Positions 17,570 through 26,856 of a DNA stretch of 64,000 bases are shown here, in pieces. Each line of letters opens with the position of its first letter. The stretch's first letter is position 1. Source of the DNA: Synechococcus elongatus PCC 11801 (GTDB lineage Bacteria > Cyanobacteriota > Cyanobacteriia > Synechococcales > Synechococcaceae); NCBI RefSeq assembly GCF_003846445.2, contig NZ_CP030139.2:2407501-2471500 (forward strand), given 5' to 3'. The notes below the pieces were generated by a model, which saw nothing but the letters and a program-made list of their open reading frames with translations, searched no databases and had not been told where the DNA came from. A program made the position numbers and the translations under genes.

Positions 17570-18253
17570 ATGTCGCAAAAATCCGTTGTTATTGCTCCGT
17601 CCATTCTGTCAGCGGATTTCAGCCGCTTGGGCGACGATGTCCGCGCTGTTGATCAGGCTGGCGCTGACTGGATCCACGTTGACGTGATGGATGGTCGCTT
17701 TGTCCCTAACATCACGATTGGCCCGCTGATTGTGGAAGCGCTGCGCCCCGTGACTCAAAAGCCCCTCGACGTTCACCTGATGATTGTCGAGCCGGAAAAA
17801 TACGTCCCCAACTTTGCAAAAGCAGGTGCTGACATCATCTCTGTGCAAGCAGAAGCTTGCCCCCACCTGCACCGCAACTTGGCGCAGATCAAAGACCTGG
17901 GCAAGCAAGCGGGTGTGGTCCTCAATCCCTCCACACCAGTGGAAACGCTGGAATATGTCCTGGAGCTGTGCGATCTAATCCTGATCATGAGCGTCAACCC
18001 CGGCTTCGGCGGCCAAAGCTTCATTCCGGCCGTGCTGCCAAAAATCCGTAAGCTGCGCGCCATGTGCGATGAGCGTGGCCTCGATCCCTGGATCGAAGTC
18101 GATGGCGGTTTGAAAGCGAATAACACCTGGCAAGTGCTGGAAGCTGGTGCCAACGCGATCGTGGCGGGCTCGGCTGTCTTCAATGCGCCGGACTATGCAG
18201 AAGCGATCGCAGCGATCCGCAACAGCAAGCGTCCAGAACTGGTCACTGCCTAA
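17570..18253 (+). CDS. rpe: Ribulose-phosphate 3-epimerase
   Basis: Interconverts ribulose 5-phosphate and xylulose 5-phosphate in the Calvin-Benson cycle and the pentose phosphate pathway. The 227-residue TIM barrel begins [21 protein letters not shown]. It carries [17 protein letters not shown] with the metal-binding His and catalytic Asp, [21 protein letters not shown], and the second catalytic Asp in [12 protein letters not shown]. The ATG at 17570 matches the family start, whereas upstream in-frame codons would add an unconserved tail. It is transcribed away from glgC and followed by a clear terminator. Confidence 0.96.
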   Translation: MSQKSVVIAPSILSADFSRLGDDVRAVDQAGADWIHVDVMDGRFVPNITIGPLIVEALRPVTQKPLDVHLMIVEPEKYVPNFAKAGADIISVQAEACPHLHRNLAQIKDLGKQAGVVLNPSTPVETLEYVLELCDLILIMSVNPGFGGQSFIPAVLPKIRKLRAMCDERGLDPWIEVDGGLKANNTWQVLEAGANAIVAGSAVFNAPDYAEAIAAIRNSKRPELVTA

Positions 18254-18301
18254 GCCTTTTTCACTGATCGCCCGCGACTCAGCCGGGTTGTGAACTTTCA
18301 G

Positions 18302-18333
18302 CCCTTCAGTGGATCAGTCCGCTGGAGGGTTTT
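18302..18333 (+). terminator. Terminator after rpe
   Basis: An 8-bp stem, CCCTTCAG (18302-18309) with CTGGAGGG (18322-18329, one G-U pair), is followed by TTTT. It lies between the convergent rpe and bestrophin-like genes. Confidence 0.75.
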
Positions 18334-18336
18334 GCT

Positions 18337-19320
18337 TTAGGAAGGGCGATCGCGGTTGGGTGGAATCACTGCAGGCAGTAGCGTTCCTGTTGGTGCTGGG
18401 TTTGGCAGTTGTTGGAGCGGCGATCGCTCAATCGTGCCGTCTGGCAAAAAAGGCTGGAGGTTACTGCGCAGGGTGTTGCAAAACTGCTCAAGCCGGAGGT
18501 CGTTGGCATCCATCCCGAAGGGATTTTCGATTTCATGGCCGATTGCCTCAATTCCCAGCAGGGCAAAGCTGATGATGCCCACCACCAACGGCATACGCCA
18601 GCCCAAACTGCCCACCAACTGCAGCGGCATGGTGAAGCAGTAGATCAGCATCAGCTGCTTGAGGTGAACGCTGTAAGCCAAAGGCATGGGGGTATTGCGG
18701 ATGCGTTCGCAGCCTCCGAGACAGTCGATCAGGCCGTTTAACAGCCGCTTTTGCTCATTGAGTTGATAAACCGCAAGCCCGCGCTGCAGCTGCTGTTGCA
18801 GGTAGCGATCAATCCATAGCGCCACTTCTAGGACTGGATGGGGCGATCGCAGGAGCTGCTGATATTCAGCGGGACTGACGAGATCATTCAGTTCCTCGGC
18901 TTCAAGGGGCTGGCGCCGTAACCACTGCTTCATGACGATGCTTAAGGCGACTAGCCAGCCCGTGGCTTGCCGGAGTTGCTGCTCAGCAGCGCGATCGCTG
19001 TGGGGAATTTCAACCCACATCAACCGTGCTAAATTCCGCGTCAAATTAATTTGTGTGCCCCAAATCCGCCGTCCTTCCCAAAAGCGCTCGTAGGCAGTGT
19101 TGGTGCGAAAGACCAACAGCAGACCCAAGACGATGTTGGGAATGAGGCTACTCAGCGCTGGTAAGTCCAAGGAGAAGCCGTTGGTGTGAACCCAAGCGAC
19201 CACCACTCCAAAGAGGCTGCTATAGATCACCTGCGGCAAGATGATGGGCACCACCGAGCCACGGAGTCGCAGAGAGCTCCGAATCCAGCTATAGGCTTCG
19301 GTCTGGGGGATTTCAGCCAT
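18337..19320 (-). CDS. Bestrophin-like (UPF0187) membrane channel
   Basis: A 327-residue membrane protein. It has SSLRLRGSVVPIILPQVIYSSLFG, FRTNTAYERFWEGRRIWGTQINLTRNLARL and, near the C-terminus, EAIGHEIENPFGMDANDLRLE. These match the prokaryotic bestrophin family. Plant thylakoid members are chloride or bicarbonate channels and algal ones aid the CO2-concentrating mechanism; bacterial members include cation-selective pentamers, so the ion here is uncertain. ATG start at 19318-19320, overlapping the 3' end of the upstream aat gene by 8 bases, which suggests coupled translation. Confidence 0.87.
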   Translation of the reverse strand: MAEIPQTEAYSWIRSSLRLRGSVVPIILPQVIYSSLFGVVVAWVHTNGFSLDLPALSSLIPNIVLGLLLVFRTNTAYERFWEGRRIWGTQINLTRNLARLMWVEIPHSDRAAEQQLRQATGWLVALSIVMKQWLRRQPLEAEELNDLVSPAEYQQLLRSPHPVLEVALWIDRYLQQQLQRGLAVYQLNEQKRLLNGLIDCLGGCERIRNTPMPLAYSVHLKQLMLIYCFTMPLQLVGSLGWRMPLVVGIISFALLGIEAIGHEIENPFGMDANDLRLEQFCNTLRSNLQPFLPDGTIERSPLQQLPNPAPTGTLLPAVIPPNRDRPS

Positions 19321-19993
19321 GGTTAGATGCTGCAGGTGAGTGAGAGTGGCTAGAGAAGCGATCGCCTGTGGGAGTCAGCAACTGAGCGGGTTGAGCCACA
19401 GCTGTTTGGATCTGCTGGCAGTACCCGCGATCGCTAATGCAAAAACTGCCAAACCGTTCGAGGTGAGGATTGGTCAGCTGTACGTCAAACACTTGCCAGC
19501 CGCCTTGACGCAAGGACTGAACGAGCGTCACAAGGGCCGCTTTGGAGGCCTCGGGTTCGCGGTAAAACATCGACTCGCCGATGAATAGGGAGCCGATCGC
19601 AATGCCTAAGATGCCGCCTACCAAGCGATCGCCCTGCCAAGCTTCCCAGCTCAAAGCCCAACCGTGCTGCTGGAGCTGTTGGTAAATCTCTGCCAAGTCA
19701 TCGGAAATCCAAGTGCTGGGGCGATCGGCACAGCCGGCGATCGTGCCCTGAAAGTCACGGCTGATGGCAAACTCAAACCGCTGTTGGTTCAATACCCGCT
19801 GCAGCGATCGCGGGTAGCGAAAGCGCTGATCCAACGGCATCAGACAGCGATCGCGACTGCGATACCAGCCCAAATCGCCGCACTCCTCATCCGCCATCAG
19901 GAACCAGCCGCGAGAGTAATAGTCAATCACCGTTGCGATTTCTGACGGCGTCACAGTCCTGCAGAAGTCCGTCGCTATAGTTGTGGCAATCAT
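19313..19993 (-). CDS. aat: Leucyl/phenylalanyl-tRNA--protein transferase
   Basis: Transfers Leu or Phe from tRNA to N-terminal Arg/Lys of proteins, marking them for ClpS/ClpAP in the N-end rule pathway. The 226-residue form (ATG at 19991-19993) shows IDYYSRGWFLMADEE, the acceptor-domain WISDDLAEIYQQLQQHGWALSWEAWQ, and the GNAT-like core GGILGIAIGSLFIGESMF, then VDVQLTNPHLERFG-like VFDVQLTNPHLERFG. An extra 16 residues would be added by an ATG at 20041, but that would run into the divergently transcribed neighbour. It overlaps the bestrophin-like gene downstream. Confidence 0.9.
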   Translation of the reverse strand: MIATTIATDFCRTVTPSEIATVIDYYSRGWFLMADEECGDLGWYRSRDRCLMPLDQRFRYPRSLQRVLNQQRFEFAISRDFQGTIAGCADRPSTWISDDLAEIYQQLQQHGWALSWEAWQGDRLVGGILGIAIGSLFIGESMFYREPEASKAALVTLVQSLRQGGWQVFDVQLTNPHLERFGSFCISDRGYCQQIQTAVAQPAQLLTPTGDRFSSHSHSPAASNHG

Positions 19994-20018
19994 CGCCGAT
20001 TCTTGGGTGCTTGTTGTT

Positions 20019-20333
20019 GTGACTGAGCCTCTGGCCCCCATTACGCTTCCCCCTGCGCAGGATGCAACGGCAGAAGGACGGTGGCTTCGTGCGGCATTGC
20101 AGGACTGGTTGGATCACGAGTTCATCCCCGAAGCGGTGAATTCGGATATTGCTCAGCGTGTTGCCCAGATCTATGAACGACAACGCATGGAAGGTGAAAC
20201 AGATGTCGGTTGTCTCTTGCTCGCGATTTTGCTAGAGATGCGGGGCTTTGACTTTTCCCAAAGTTTCTTTAGTGAGTTTGCCGTCGCCAACGCGGTCAGT
20301 GAGTTGCTGCTTCGCCAGATGGGTATCCCTTAG
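20019..20333 (+). CDS. Conserved cyanobacterial hypothetical protein
   Basis: A small, mostly helical soluble protein of about 104 residues. The segments ALQDWLDHEFIPEAVNSDIAQRVAQIYERQRMEGE and DVGCLLLAILLEMRGFDFSQSFFSEFAVANAVSELL look like a conserved helical domain rather than random translation. I do not recognise a family with a known function. GTG at 20019 is chosen because an earlier ATG (19983) would overlap the divergent aat start. It is followed 48 bases later by mtnD on the same strand. Confidence 0.6.
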   Translation: MTEPLAPITLPPAQDATAEGRWLRAALQDWLDHEFIPEAVNSDIAQRVAQIYERQRMEGETDVGCLLLAILLEMRGFDFSQSFFSEFAVANAVSELLLRQMGIP

Positions 20334-20381
20334 CACCAAAAGCGGTTGGCATAATTGAGAAGCTGTGCGAACTGGGTTTCG

Positions 20382-20924
20382 ATGACTGTTTTAACGATCT
20401 ATCGCGAAGATCTACCCGAGCAACCCCTGACCCACACCACAGATGCGGCTGAGATCGCTGCCCTGCTTGCCCAACAAGGATTGCGGTTTGAACGTTGGCC
20501 CGCTCAGGCGGAGCTGGCCGATGATGCCACGCCGGAGCAGATTCTGACGGCCTACGCCCCCGAAATCGATCGCGTCAAAACTGAAGGCGGCTACATCACC
20601 GTCGATGCGATTAGCCTGCGACCTGATCATCCCGATCGCGCTGCTCTCCGGCAAAAGTTTCTAGCAGAACATATCCACAGCGAAGACGAAGTCCGCTTTT
20701 TTGTCGCGGGACAAGGCTTGTTCTCGCTGCATCTGGGCGATCGTGTCTATGCGCTGCTCTGCACGCAAAATGACTGGATCAGTGTTCCGGCGGGTACACG
20801 CCACTGGTTCGACATGGGCAGTCAGCCCTACTTCACGGCTCTGCGTTTCTTTAACAATCCCGAAGGCTGGGTCGCCCAGTTTACCGGCAGTGAAATTGCC
20901 AGCCAGTTCCCGCTTCTGCCCTGA
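20382..20924 (+). CDS. mtnD: Acireductone dioxygenase
   Basis: Metal-dependent cupin of 180 residues in the methionine salvage pathway, converting acireductone to 2-keto-4-methylthiobutyrate plus formate (Fe form), or taking the off-pathway route with Ni. The metal ligands appear as HIHSEDEVRFF (H-x-H-x3-E) and the distal His in VPAGTRHWFDMG. Length and N-terminus (MTVLTIYREDLP) fit the family. ATG at 20382 replaces a longer frame start with no conservation. Together with ahcY and speE in this window it completes recycling of the sulphur moiety left after polyamine synthesis. Confidence 0.93.
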   Translation: MTVLTIYREDLPEQPLTHTTDAAEIAALLAQQGLRFERWPAQAELADDATPEQILTAYAPEIDRVKTEGGYITVDAISLRPDHPDRAALRQKFLAEHIHSEDEVRFFVAGQGLFSLHLGDRVYALLCTQNDWISVPAGTRHWFDMGSQPYFTALRFFNNPEGWVAQFTGSEIASQFPLLP

Positions 20925-20949
20925 ATTCTGGCAGTGAACGCGACAACTT

Positions 20950-20984
20950 TATACTGATTCTGGCCCTCGCCTGCTGAGGGCGAG
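20950..20984 (+). promoter_or_regulatory. Candidate ndhD promoter -10 and leader hairpin
   Basis: TATACT at 20950-20955 matches the -10 consensus at five of six positions. A hairpin CTCGCC-TGCTGAG-GGCGAG (20966-20984) follows, 23 bases before the ndhD ATG. The -35 is weak. Confidence 0.35.
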
Positions 20985-21007
20985 TGTCAACTAGAGGCGA
21001 TCGCACG

Positions 21008-22498
21008 ATGCTCAGTGCCCTGATTTGGCTGCCAATCGTGGCGGCAACAGTGCTGCTCTGCTGGCCAGGAACACTAACAGCAGTGTGGGCACAGCGGTCT
21101 GCAGCGATCGCGGCTGGGGCAGCGTTGGCGATCGCGATCGCACTCTTTTTCCAATTCGATCCCCAAATCCACGACTGGCAACTTCTGGAGCAACTGCCTT
21201 GGATTGAGCAGCTGGGGCTGGGCTATCGCCTCGGGGTCGATGGCCTGTCGCTGCCTTTAGTGGGCTTGAATGCCCTGCTTACCTTTTTGATCATTGCGGG
21301 ACTCGATCGCCAAGAACAGCGATCGCGCCTCTATTACGGCTTGATGTTGTTGCTCAGCGGCGCGGTGTCTGGGGCATTTCTCGCTCAAGACCTACTGCTG
21401 TTCTTCGTCTTCTACGAAGTGGAGCTGATCCCGCTCTACCTGCTGATCTCGATTTGGGGCGGGGCGCGTCGCGGCTATGCGGCCACGAAATTCCTGATCT
21501 ACACTGCGCTTTCGGGGGCGCTGCTGCTGATTGGCTTCCTGGCTCTGACGATTCTCAGTGGGGCGGGTAGCTTTGCCTATAACCCCAATCTGGCTGCGGT
21601 CTTGCCTATTGCCCAGCAAGTGACGCTGCTGGTGCTGATTTTGGTGGCCTTTGGGATCAAAACTCCGATCGTGCCCTTCCACACGTGGTTGCCCGATGCC
21701 CACGTCGAAGCCTCAACGCCAGTCTCAATGATTTTGGCAGGGGTGCTGCTGAAACTTGGAACCTATGGCATCTTGCGCTTTGGCCTTGGCCTCTTTCCCC
21801 AAGTTTGGCCCCTCGTTGCACCCTGGCTGGCTGGGCTGGCGGTGATCAGCACCCTCTATGGCTCCTTGAGTGCGATTGTGCAGCAGGACATGAAGAAGAT
21901 GGTGGCCTACAGCTCGATTGGCCACATGGGCTACATCCTGTTGGCGGCAGCCGCGGCAACGCCTCTCAGCCTGCTCGGCGCAGTTTGCCAAATGGTCAGC
22001 CATGGCTTGATCTCAGCCTTGCTCTTTTTGGAGGTGGGGTTTGTTTACAGCCGTACTGGTACGCGCGATCTACGGGTGCTGCAGGGTTTGCTAACCCCTG
22101 AGCGGGGTCTGCCCATCGTTGGTAGCTTGATGATTCTGGCTGTGATGGCCAGCGGTGGTTTGCCGGGGATGGTCGGCTTTATTGCAGAGTTCATGATTTT
22201 TCGAGGCAGCTTCTCGATCTTTACGGTGCAGACGCTGTTCTGCATGGTCGGTACGGGCTTGACCTCGGTCTACTTCCTACTCCTAGTCAACCGAGCCTTC
22301 TTTGGACGACTACCGGAGCAGATGGAAACCCTGCCGAATGTGGCGCTGCGAGAGCATATCCCTGCGTTAATCTTGGCCACCCTGATTGTGATCTTTGGCG
22401 TGCAGCCCCAGTGGCTGGTGGTTTGGACAGAACCAGCAACTGCTGCCTTGGGCAATTTGGCAGTGATTGCCAGCCGAGCCTTGGATTGGATGACCTAG
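21008..22498 (+). CDS. ndhD: NAD(P)H-quinone oxidoreductase subunit 4 (NdhD family)
   Basis: Proton-pumping antiporter-like subunit of the thylakoid NDH-1 complex, about 496 residues with some 14 hydrophobic helices. It shows LGVDGLSLPLVGLNALLTF, the conserved Glu in FVFYEVELIPLYLLISIWGG, TPIVPFHTWLPDAHVEASTPVSMILAGVLLKLG, and the Lys in QQDMKKMVAYSSIGHMG. It is a solitary copy, not next to ndhF or cup genes. Cyanobacteria hold several NdhD paralogues that define respiratory or CO2-uptake complexes, and I cannot assign the subtype from sequence alone. ATG at 21008 gives the family-like MLSALIWLP start. Confidence 0.92.
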   Translation: MLSALIWLPIVAATVLLCWPGTLTAVWAQRSAAIAAGAALAIAIALFFQFDPQIHDWQLLEQLPWIEQLGLGYRLGVDGLSLPLVGLNALLTFLIIAGLDRQEQRSRLYYGLMLLLSGAVSGAFLAQDLLLFFVFYEVELIPLYLLISIWGGARRGYAATKFLIYTALSGALLLIGFLALTILSGAGSFAYNPNLAAVLPIAQQVTLLVLILVAFGIKTPIVPFHTWLPDAHVEASTPVSMILAGVLLKLGTYGILRFGLGLFPQVWPLVAPWLAGLAVISTLYGSLSAIVQQDMKKMVAYSSIGHMGYILLAAAAATPLSLLGAVCQMVSHGLISALLFLEVGFVYSRTGTRDLRVLQGLLTPERGLPIVGSLMILAVMASGGLPGMVGFIAEFMIFRGSFSIFTVQTLFCMVGTGLTSVYFLLLVNRAFFGRLPEQMETLPNVALREHIPALILATLIVIFGVQPQWLVVWTEPATAALGNLAVIASRALDWMT

Positions 22499-22634
22499 AG
22501 GCTTGGGTGATCGCGCTGATTTCTCCTGATCCCTGGATGCTTTAACCCAGCATTTAAGCAAGGTTGATCTATCCTGCCGCTGCAGGTTGAGTGGTTGCCC
22601 TTGCAGAATGGAGTCTGTTTTACGAGGGAGAGCA

Positions 22635-24416
22635 GTGAGTTTGCAGGGGTATCCCTATCGAACGGGACGACGAGTGCGCTGGGCCTGGTTATGTGCTTTG
22701 GGGCTCATGCTGGCGATCGCTTGGCCCACGGCTGCCCAGATAGCCCCAACCCTGCCATCTACCAGCAATCCACCGTCTCAAGTGAAGCGTTTTGGCAATG
22801 TTGAGGTGGCACCGGTCCGGCTCCCGCTGTTGCAAACGCCGCTGGTGGAGGTGACGGCCCCAACCGTCTATGACCGTAGCGATCCGGCCCAGCAGCAGGC
22901 CAGTGTTGAACAACGGGCCGCTCAAGTCAGTGCCAATCTCAATCGCGGCCTCGATCGCTTTCGGGATGCTGGCCGGATTCAGGTCGTGGTGTCGCAGCTC
23001 AATGGTGAGCCGATTCTGTTGTTAAGCGATGGGCAGTCCCAGCCGATCCGTTTGGTGACGGTCACAAGTTTGGATGCGGAATACAACGGTTTGAGCCAAG
23101 CGGAGCTGGCTGAACAATGGCGATCGCAGATCCAAGCGGCAATTGAACGATCGCGCCAAGTTCTCTCACCGCGCCAGTGGTTTGTGACCCTTCGGGAGGT
23201 GGCTCGGATTCTGCTGATTGCGGCGATCGCGACCCTGATCTTTTGGGGTATTCAGCGGGAGTTAAACTATCGTGCTGCTCAACTTGAAGCACAGCAACGG
23301 GCCGCTGCCGCTGCTGCGATCGAGTCTGAAGCTCCCCCCGAGCCTGCTGAATCGGAGCCAGTGAGTCGGCTCCTGCTGCAGCGATCGCGGCTGCTCAATC
23401 GCTTGCGTCATTCGGGCAGTTTGGAAGGCCAGTTGAGCTGGAACCAAGGCTTGCGCTGGCTGCTGTTCTGGCTGCTGATTGCGATTTGGTACTGGGCAAG
23501 TTTCCGGATTATCACCGTCACGCCGATACTCGACCAGTTCCGTGACGAATGGTTGAATGTGCCGATTCGGCTAATGGGTCTTTGGTTTGCGAGCGGTATC
23601 GCCATTCGCATTGCCCATTTGCTGATCGAGCGATCGGCCAAGGCTTGGGATCGCACGAATCTTTTGGCTGTTGAGGGCGATCAACGGCGGCGCGATCTGC
23701 GGATTACCACGATTGTTCGTGCCTCCAAGGGGCTGGCGACGGTGCTGATCGTGTTTGCCGTGCTGCTAGCTGTGCTCAATACCTTGGGCTTGCCCGCAAG
23801 CTCAGTTCTCGCCGGTAGTGCCATTTTGGGTTTGGCGATTTCCTTTGGCTCCCAGAGCTTGGTCAAAGACCTGGTCAACGGTTGTTTGATTTTGGTCGAA
23901 GATCAATTCGCTGTTGGTGACGTGATTAACCTCAATGGTCAGGGTGGCTTAGTCGAAACCCTGAACCTGCGCGTCACCCAAATTCGCGATGCCGAAGGGG
24001 GGCTGATCACGATTCCTAACAGCACCATTTCCCAAGTCCGCAATCTTTCGCGCACCTGGTCTCGGGTCGATTTCAATCTAGAAGTGGGTTGGGAAAATAA
24101 TGTCGATCGCGTTTTGGCCTGTCTGCAACAGGTTACAGAGCAGCTTTATGCCGAGCCAGAGTGGCAAGCTCTGATCTGTGAGCCGCCAGAAGTGCTTGGC
24201 GTGGATGCCATCACCCATCAAGGTTTGCTGATTAAGGTCTGGATCAAAACTCAACCGCTCATGCAGTGGAAAGTGGGGCGTGAATTGCGGCGGCGCGTCC
24301 ACCAGGCACTACAAGCCGCCAACATCAGCATCGGCCGTCCTCAAACCGTTTGTTACTGGCCCGAACTGGAGGGACAGAAGCCGTCTGCAGAGGCGATCGC
24401 CCGAGGTCAACGCTGA
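22635..24416 (+). CDS. Mechanosensitive ion channel, MscS family
   Basis: A protein of about 593 residues. A signal or first helix (RTGRRVRWAWLCALGLMLAIAW) is followed by a periplasmic domain of about 170 residues, two or more helices (LLFWLLIAIWYWASF and others), and the MscS pore helix AGSAILGLAISFGSQSLVKDLVNG. The beta domain FAVGDVINLNGQGGLVETLNLRVTQIRDAEGG-ITIPNS and the alpha/beta tail follow. Family members release osmolytes on hypo-osmotic shock. GTG at 22635 has GAGGGAG 4 bases upstream and puts the signal helix at the N-terminus; ATG codons at 22587 or 22608 are alternatives. Confidence 0.9.
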   Translation: MSLQGYPYRTGRRVRWAWLCALGLMLAIAWPTAAQIAPTLPSTSNPPSQVKRFGNVEVAPVRLPLLQTPLVEVTAPTVYDRSDPAQQQASVEQRAAQVSANLNRGLDRFRDAGRIQVVVSQLNGEPILLLSDGQSQPIRLVTVTSLDAEYNGLSQAELAEQWRSQIQAAIERSRQVLSPRQWFVTLREVARILLIAAIATLIFWGIQRELNYRAAQLEAQQRAAAAAAIESEAPPEPAESEPVSRLLLQRSRLLNRLRHSGSLEGQLSWNQGLRWLLFWLLIAIWYWASFRIITVTPILDQFRDEWLNVPIRLMGLWFASGIAIRIAHLLIERSAKAWDRTNLLAVEGDQRRRDLRITTIVRASKGLATVLIVFAVLLAVLNTLGLPASSVLAGSAILGLAISFGSQSLVKDLVNGCLILVEDQFAVGDVINLNGQGGLVETLNLRVTQIRDAEGGLITIPNSTISQVRNLSRTWSRVDFNLEVGWENNVDRVLACLQQVTEQLYAEPEWQALICEPPEVLGVDAITHQGLLIKVWIKTQPLMQWKVGRELRRRVHQALQAANISIGRPQTVCYWPELEGQKPSAEAIARGQR

Positions 24417-24454
24417 CAAAGTTCTAGAATTTGTCGGTATCTCTCCGGTTACCT

Positions 24455-26845
24455 GTGGCTCCTTTGCTCCCCGTTGAACAGGAAGCGCTCGACCTCCTTG
24501 AATGGCCGCTGCTCTGCAGCCAAGTCGCCAGTTTTGCGGCGACAGCCTTGGCACGGCGGGCAGCGCGATCGCTGCCGTTGGCCAGCAGCCAGGCGGAGAG
24601 TGAATACCTGTTAGCCCAGACTGCGGAAGCCCAAGCGTTGGAGTTGACGCTGCCCCAAGGTCTGCCTTTTGCTGGGGTGTTTGATATTGGCGAAGCCCTC
24701 GCCCGCGTGGAGCGACAGGCAGTGCTCAGTGGAGAGGAGCTGCTGCAAATCGCCTCCACCCTCGCTGCAATGCGGCAATTGCGCCGCCTGATCGATGCGG
24801 CAGAAGCGGCCCCCACCCTGCAGGCGATCGTTGCTGATCTACGCACCTATCCAGAGCTGGAGCAGCAGATTCATTTCTGCATTGAAGATTCGGGAGAAGT
24901 TGCCGATCGCGCCAGTGATGCGCTGCTGGGGATTCGCCAACAGCAACGCCAAGTCCGTAGTCAAATTCTCGATCGCCTGAATCGTCTGCTGCGCAACCAG
25001 TCCAATCTCTTTCAGGAGCTGGTGATCAGCCGCCGCAGCGATCGCTATGTGCTGCCGGTCAAAGCGGGGCAGAAAGAGGCGGTACCCGGCATTGTTCACG
25101 ACAGCTCCAGCAGCGGTTCAACACTCTACATTGAGCCGCGCAGTGTCATTGAACTGAATAACCAACTGCGTCAACTGCAGCGCCGTGAGGAAGTTGAGTC
25201 GGAGGCGGTGCGGCGGCGTCTGAGTGAAGCGATCGCAGCGGTCAGTGCTGATTTAGAGACCCTTTTGGCGATCGCGACAGCCTTGGATTTGGCAGTGGCA
25301 CGGGCACGTTACGGCCTGCATTTAGAAGCAAATCGACCGCGTTTTACAGCCAGTGGAGAGCCGATTTGTCTGCGGCAACTGCGCCATCCCTTGCTGCTCT
25401 GGCAACAGCGCCAAGATCCCGAATGTTCGGTGGTGCCCGTCAATTTCCAGTTGCAATCGTCGCTTAAAGTGGTGGCGATCACGGGGCCAAATACCGGCGG
25501 TAAAACCGTGACGCTGAAGAGCTTAGGTCTGGCGGGCTTGATGGCGCGGGCAGGCTTGTTTGTCCCTGCTCGTGAGCCAGTGGAGTTGCCCTGGTTTGAG
25601 CGCATCCTCACCGATATTGGCGATGAGCAGTCGCTCCAGCAAAGCCTTTCGACCTTTTCAGGCCATATCCGGCGGATTGGCCGAATTCTGGAGGCGCTGC
25701 CGACGGCAGGGGCTAGTTTAGTCCTGCTGGATGAAGTTGGGGCAGGCACTGATCCTTCCGAGGGCAGTGCGCTGGCGATCGCGCTGCTGCGCTACTTGGC
25801 CGATCACGCGACTCTAACGATTGCCACAACGCACTATGGCGAACTGAAGGCGCTGAAGTATCAGGACGATCGCTTTGAAAATGCTTCAGTCGAATTTGAC
25901 GATCGCAGTCTTTCCCCCACCTATCGCTTGCTCTGGGGCATCCCTGGGCGATCGAATGCGCTGATCATTGCCGAGCGACTGGGTCTATCATCAGCAGTCG
26001 TAGCTGAGGCGCGATCGCAACTGGAAGGCGGCCGCGATCGCGATGTTGATGCGGTAATTGCAGGGCTGGAAGCGCAACGGCGCGATCAAGAGGAGAAGGC
26101 TGCCGCCGCCGCCCAGTTATTGCGACAAACCGAAAAGCTACACGCCGAACTGCAAGCCAAGACTGCAGAATTACGGGAACGGGAACAAAGCCTACGCCAG
26201 CAGCAGGAAGTGGCAATCCAATCGGAAATTGAGCAGGCGCGGCAACGGGTTGCCAAGGTGGTGCGCCGCCTCCAACAAGGCCCGAAATCAACGAAAGCTG
26301 AGCGGGCGCGGCAGGCCAGTGAAACATTGAAGTCGCTGTCGCAACCGACGACAACCGTCGTTGCACCGCCGCCCGGTTTCCAGCCCCAGTTGGGCGATCG
26401 CCTGCGGATTCCGCGGCTCGGTAAAGTCGGAGAAGTCCTAGCGATCGCGCCGGACCGGCAGGAATTGACCGTGCGTTGCGGCATTCTCAAGCTGACAGTC
26501 CATTACGGCGATGTGGAATCGCTCCAAGGCGAAAAGGTGGACCTGCCCCCGCCACCGCCCAAGTCCACGACTCCGCCGCCCGCGCCCAAGGATGCGCCGG
26601 CGATTCGAACCGATCGCAATACCTTCGATGTACGGGGCAGTCGGGTCGCTGAAGCTGAAGTCGTGATCGAAGATGCACTTCGCCAAGCGATCGGGCCGAT
26701 CTGGATCATCCATGGCCATGGCACGGGCAAGTTGCGCCACGGTGTTCACCAGTTTTTGCGTGAACATCCGCTCGTCGCAAAGTTTGAAGCTGCAGACCAG
26801 GCCGATGGTGGCAACGGTGTGACCGTCGCCTATCTCAAGCCCTAG
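24455..26845 (+). CDS. mutS2: Endonuclease MutS2
   Basis: A MutS paralogue of about 796 residues without the mismatch-recognition domain. It has the core and clamp regions, an ABC-type ATPase with Walker A GPNTGGKTVTLKSLG, Walker B SLVLLDEVGAGTDPSEGSAL and THYGELKAL. A Glu/Gln-rich coiled coil follows, then a C-terminal Smr nuclease domain (TFDVRGSRVAEAEVVIED, then IIHGHGTGKLRHGV). MutS2 is linked to suppression of recombination and, in other bacteria, to rescue of collided ribosomes. The start is uncertain: GTG at 24455 or TTG at 24431. It converges on gltA with an 11-base gap. Confidence 0.94.
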   Translation: MAPLLPVEQEALDLLEWPLLCSQVASFAATALARRAARSLPLASSQAESEYLLAQTAEAQALELTLPQGLPFAGVFDIGEALARVERQAVLSGEELLQIASTLAAMRQLRRLIDAAEAAPTLQAIVADLRTYPELEQQIHFCIEDSGEVADRASDALLGIRQQQRQVRSQILDRLNRLLRNQSNLFQELVISRRSDRYVLPVKAGQKEAVPGIVHDSSSSGSTLYIEPRSVIELNNQLRQLQRREEVESEAVRRRLSEAIAAVSADLETLLAIATALDLAVARARYGLHLEANRPRFTASGEPICLRQLRHPLLLWQQRQDPECSVVPVNFQLQSSLKVVAITGPNTGGKTVTLKSLGLAGLMARAGLFVPAREPVELPWFERILTDIGDEQSLQQSLSTFSGHIRRIGRILEALPTAGASLVLLDEVGAGTDPSEGSALAIALLRYLADHATLTIATTHYGELKALKYQDDRFENASVEFDDRSLSPTYRLLWGIPGRSNALIIAERLGLSSAVVAEARSQLEGGRDRDVDAVIAGLEAQRRDQEEKAAAAAQLLRQTEKLHAELQAKTAELREREQSLRQQQEVAIQSEIEQARQRVAKVVRRLQQGPKSTKAERARQASETLKSLSQPTTTVVAPPPGFQPQLGDRLRIPRLGKVGEVLAIAPDRQELTVRCGILKLTVHYGDVESLQGEKVDLPPPPPKSTTPPPAPKDAPAIRTDRNTFDVRGSRVAEAEVVIEDALRQAIGPIWIIHGHGTGKLRHGVHQFLREHPLVAKFEAADQADGGNGVTVAYLKP

Positions 26846-26856
26846 GTGCGAAGGAT

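Noticed and set aside
22538-22560. Imperfect hairpin TGCTTTAA...TTTAAGCA after ndhD
   Set aside because: It has one mismatch, a short stem and no T-run, so I did not call a terminator.
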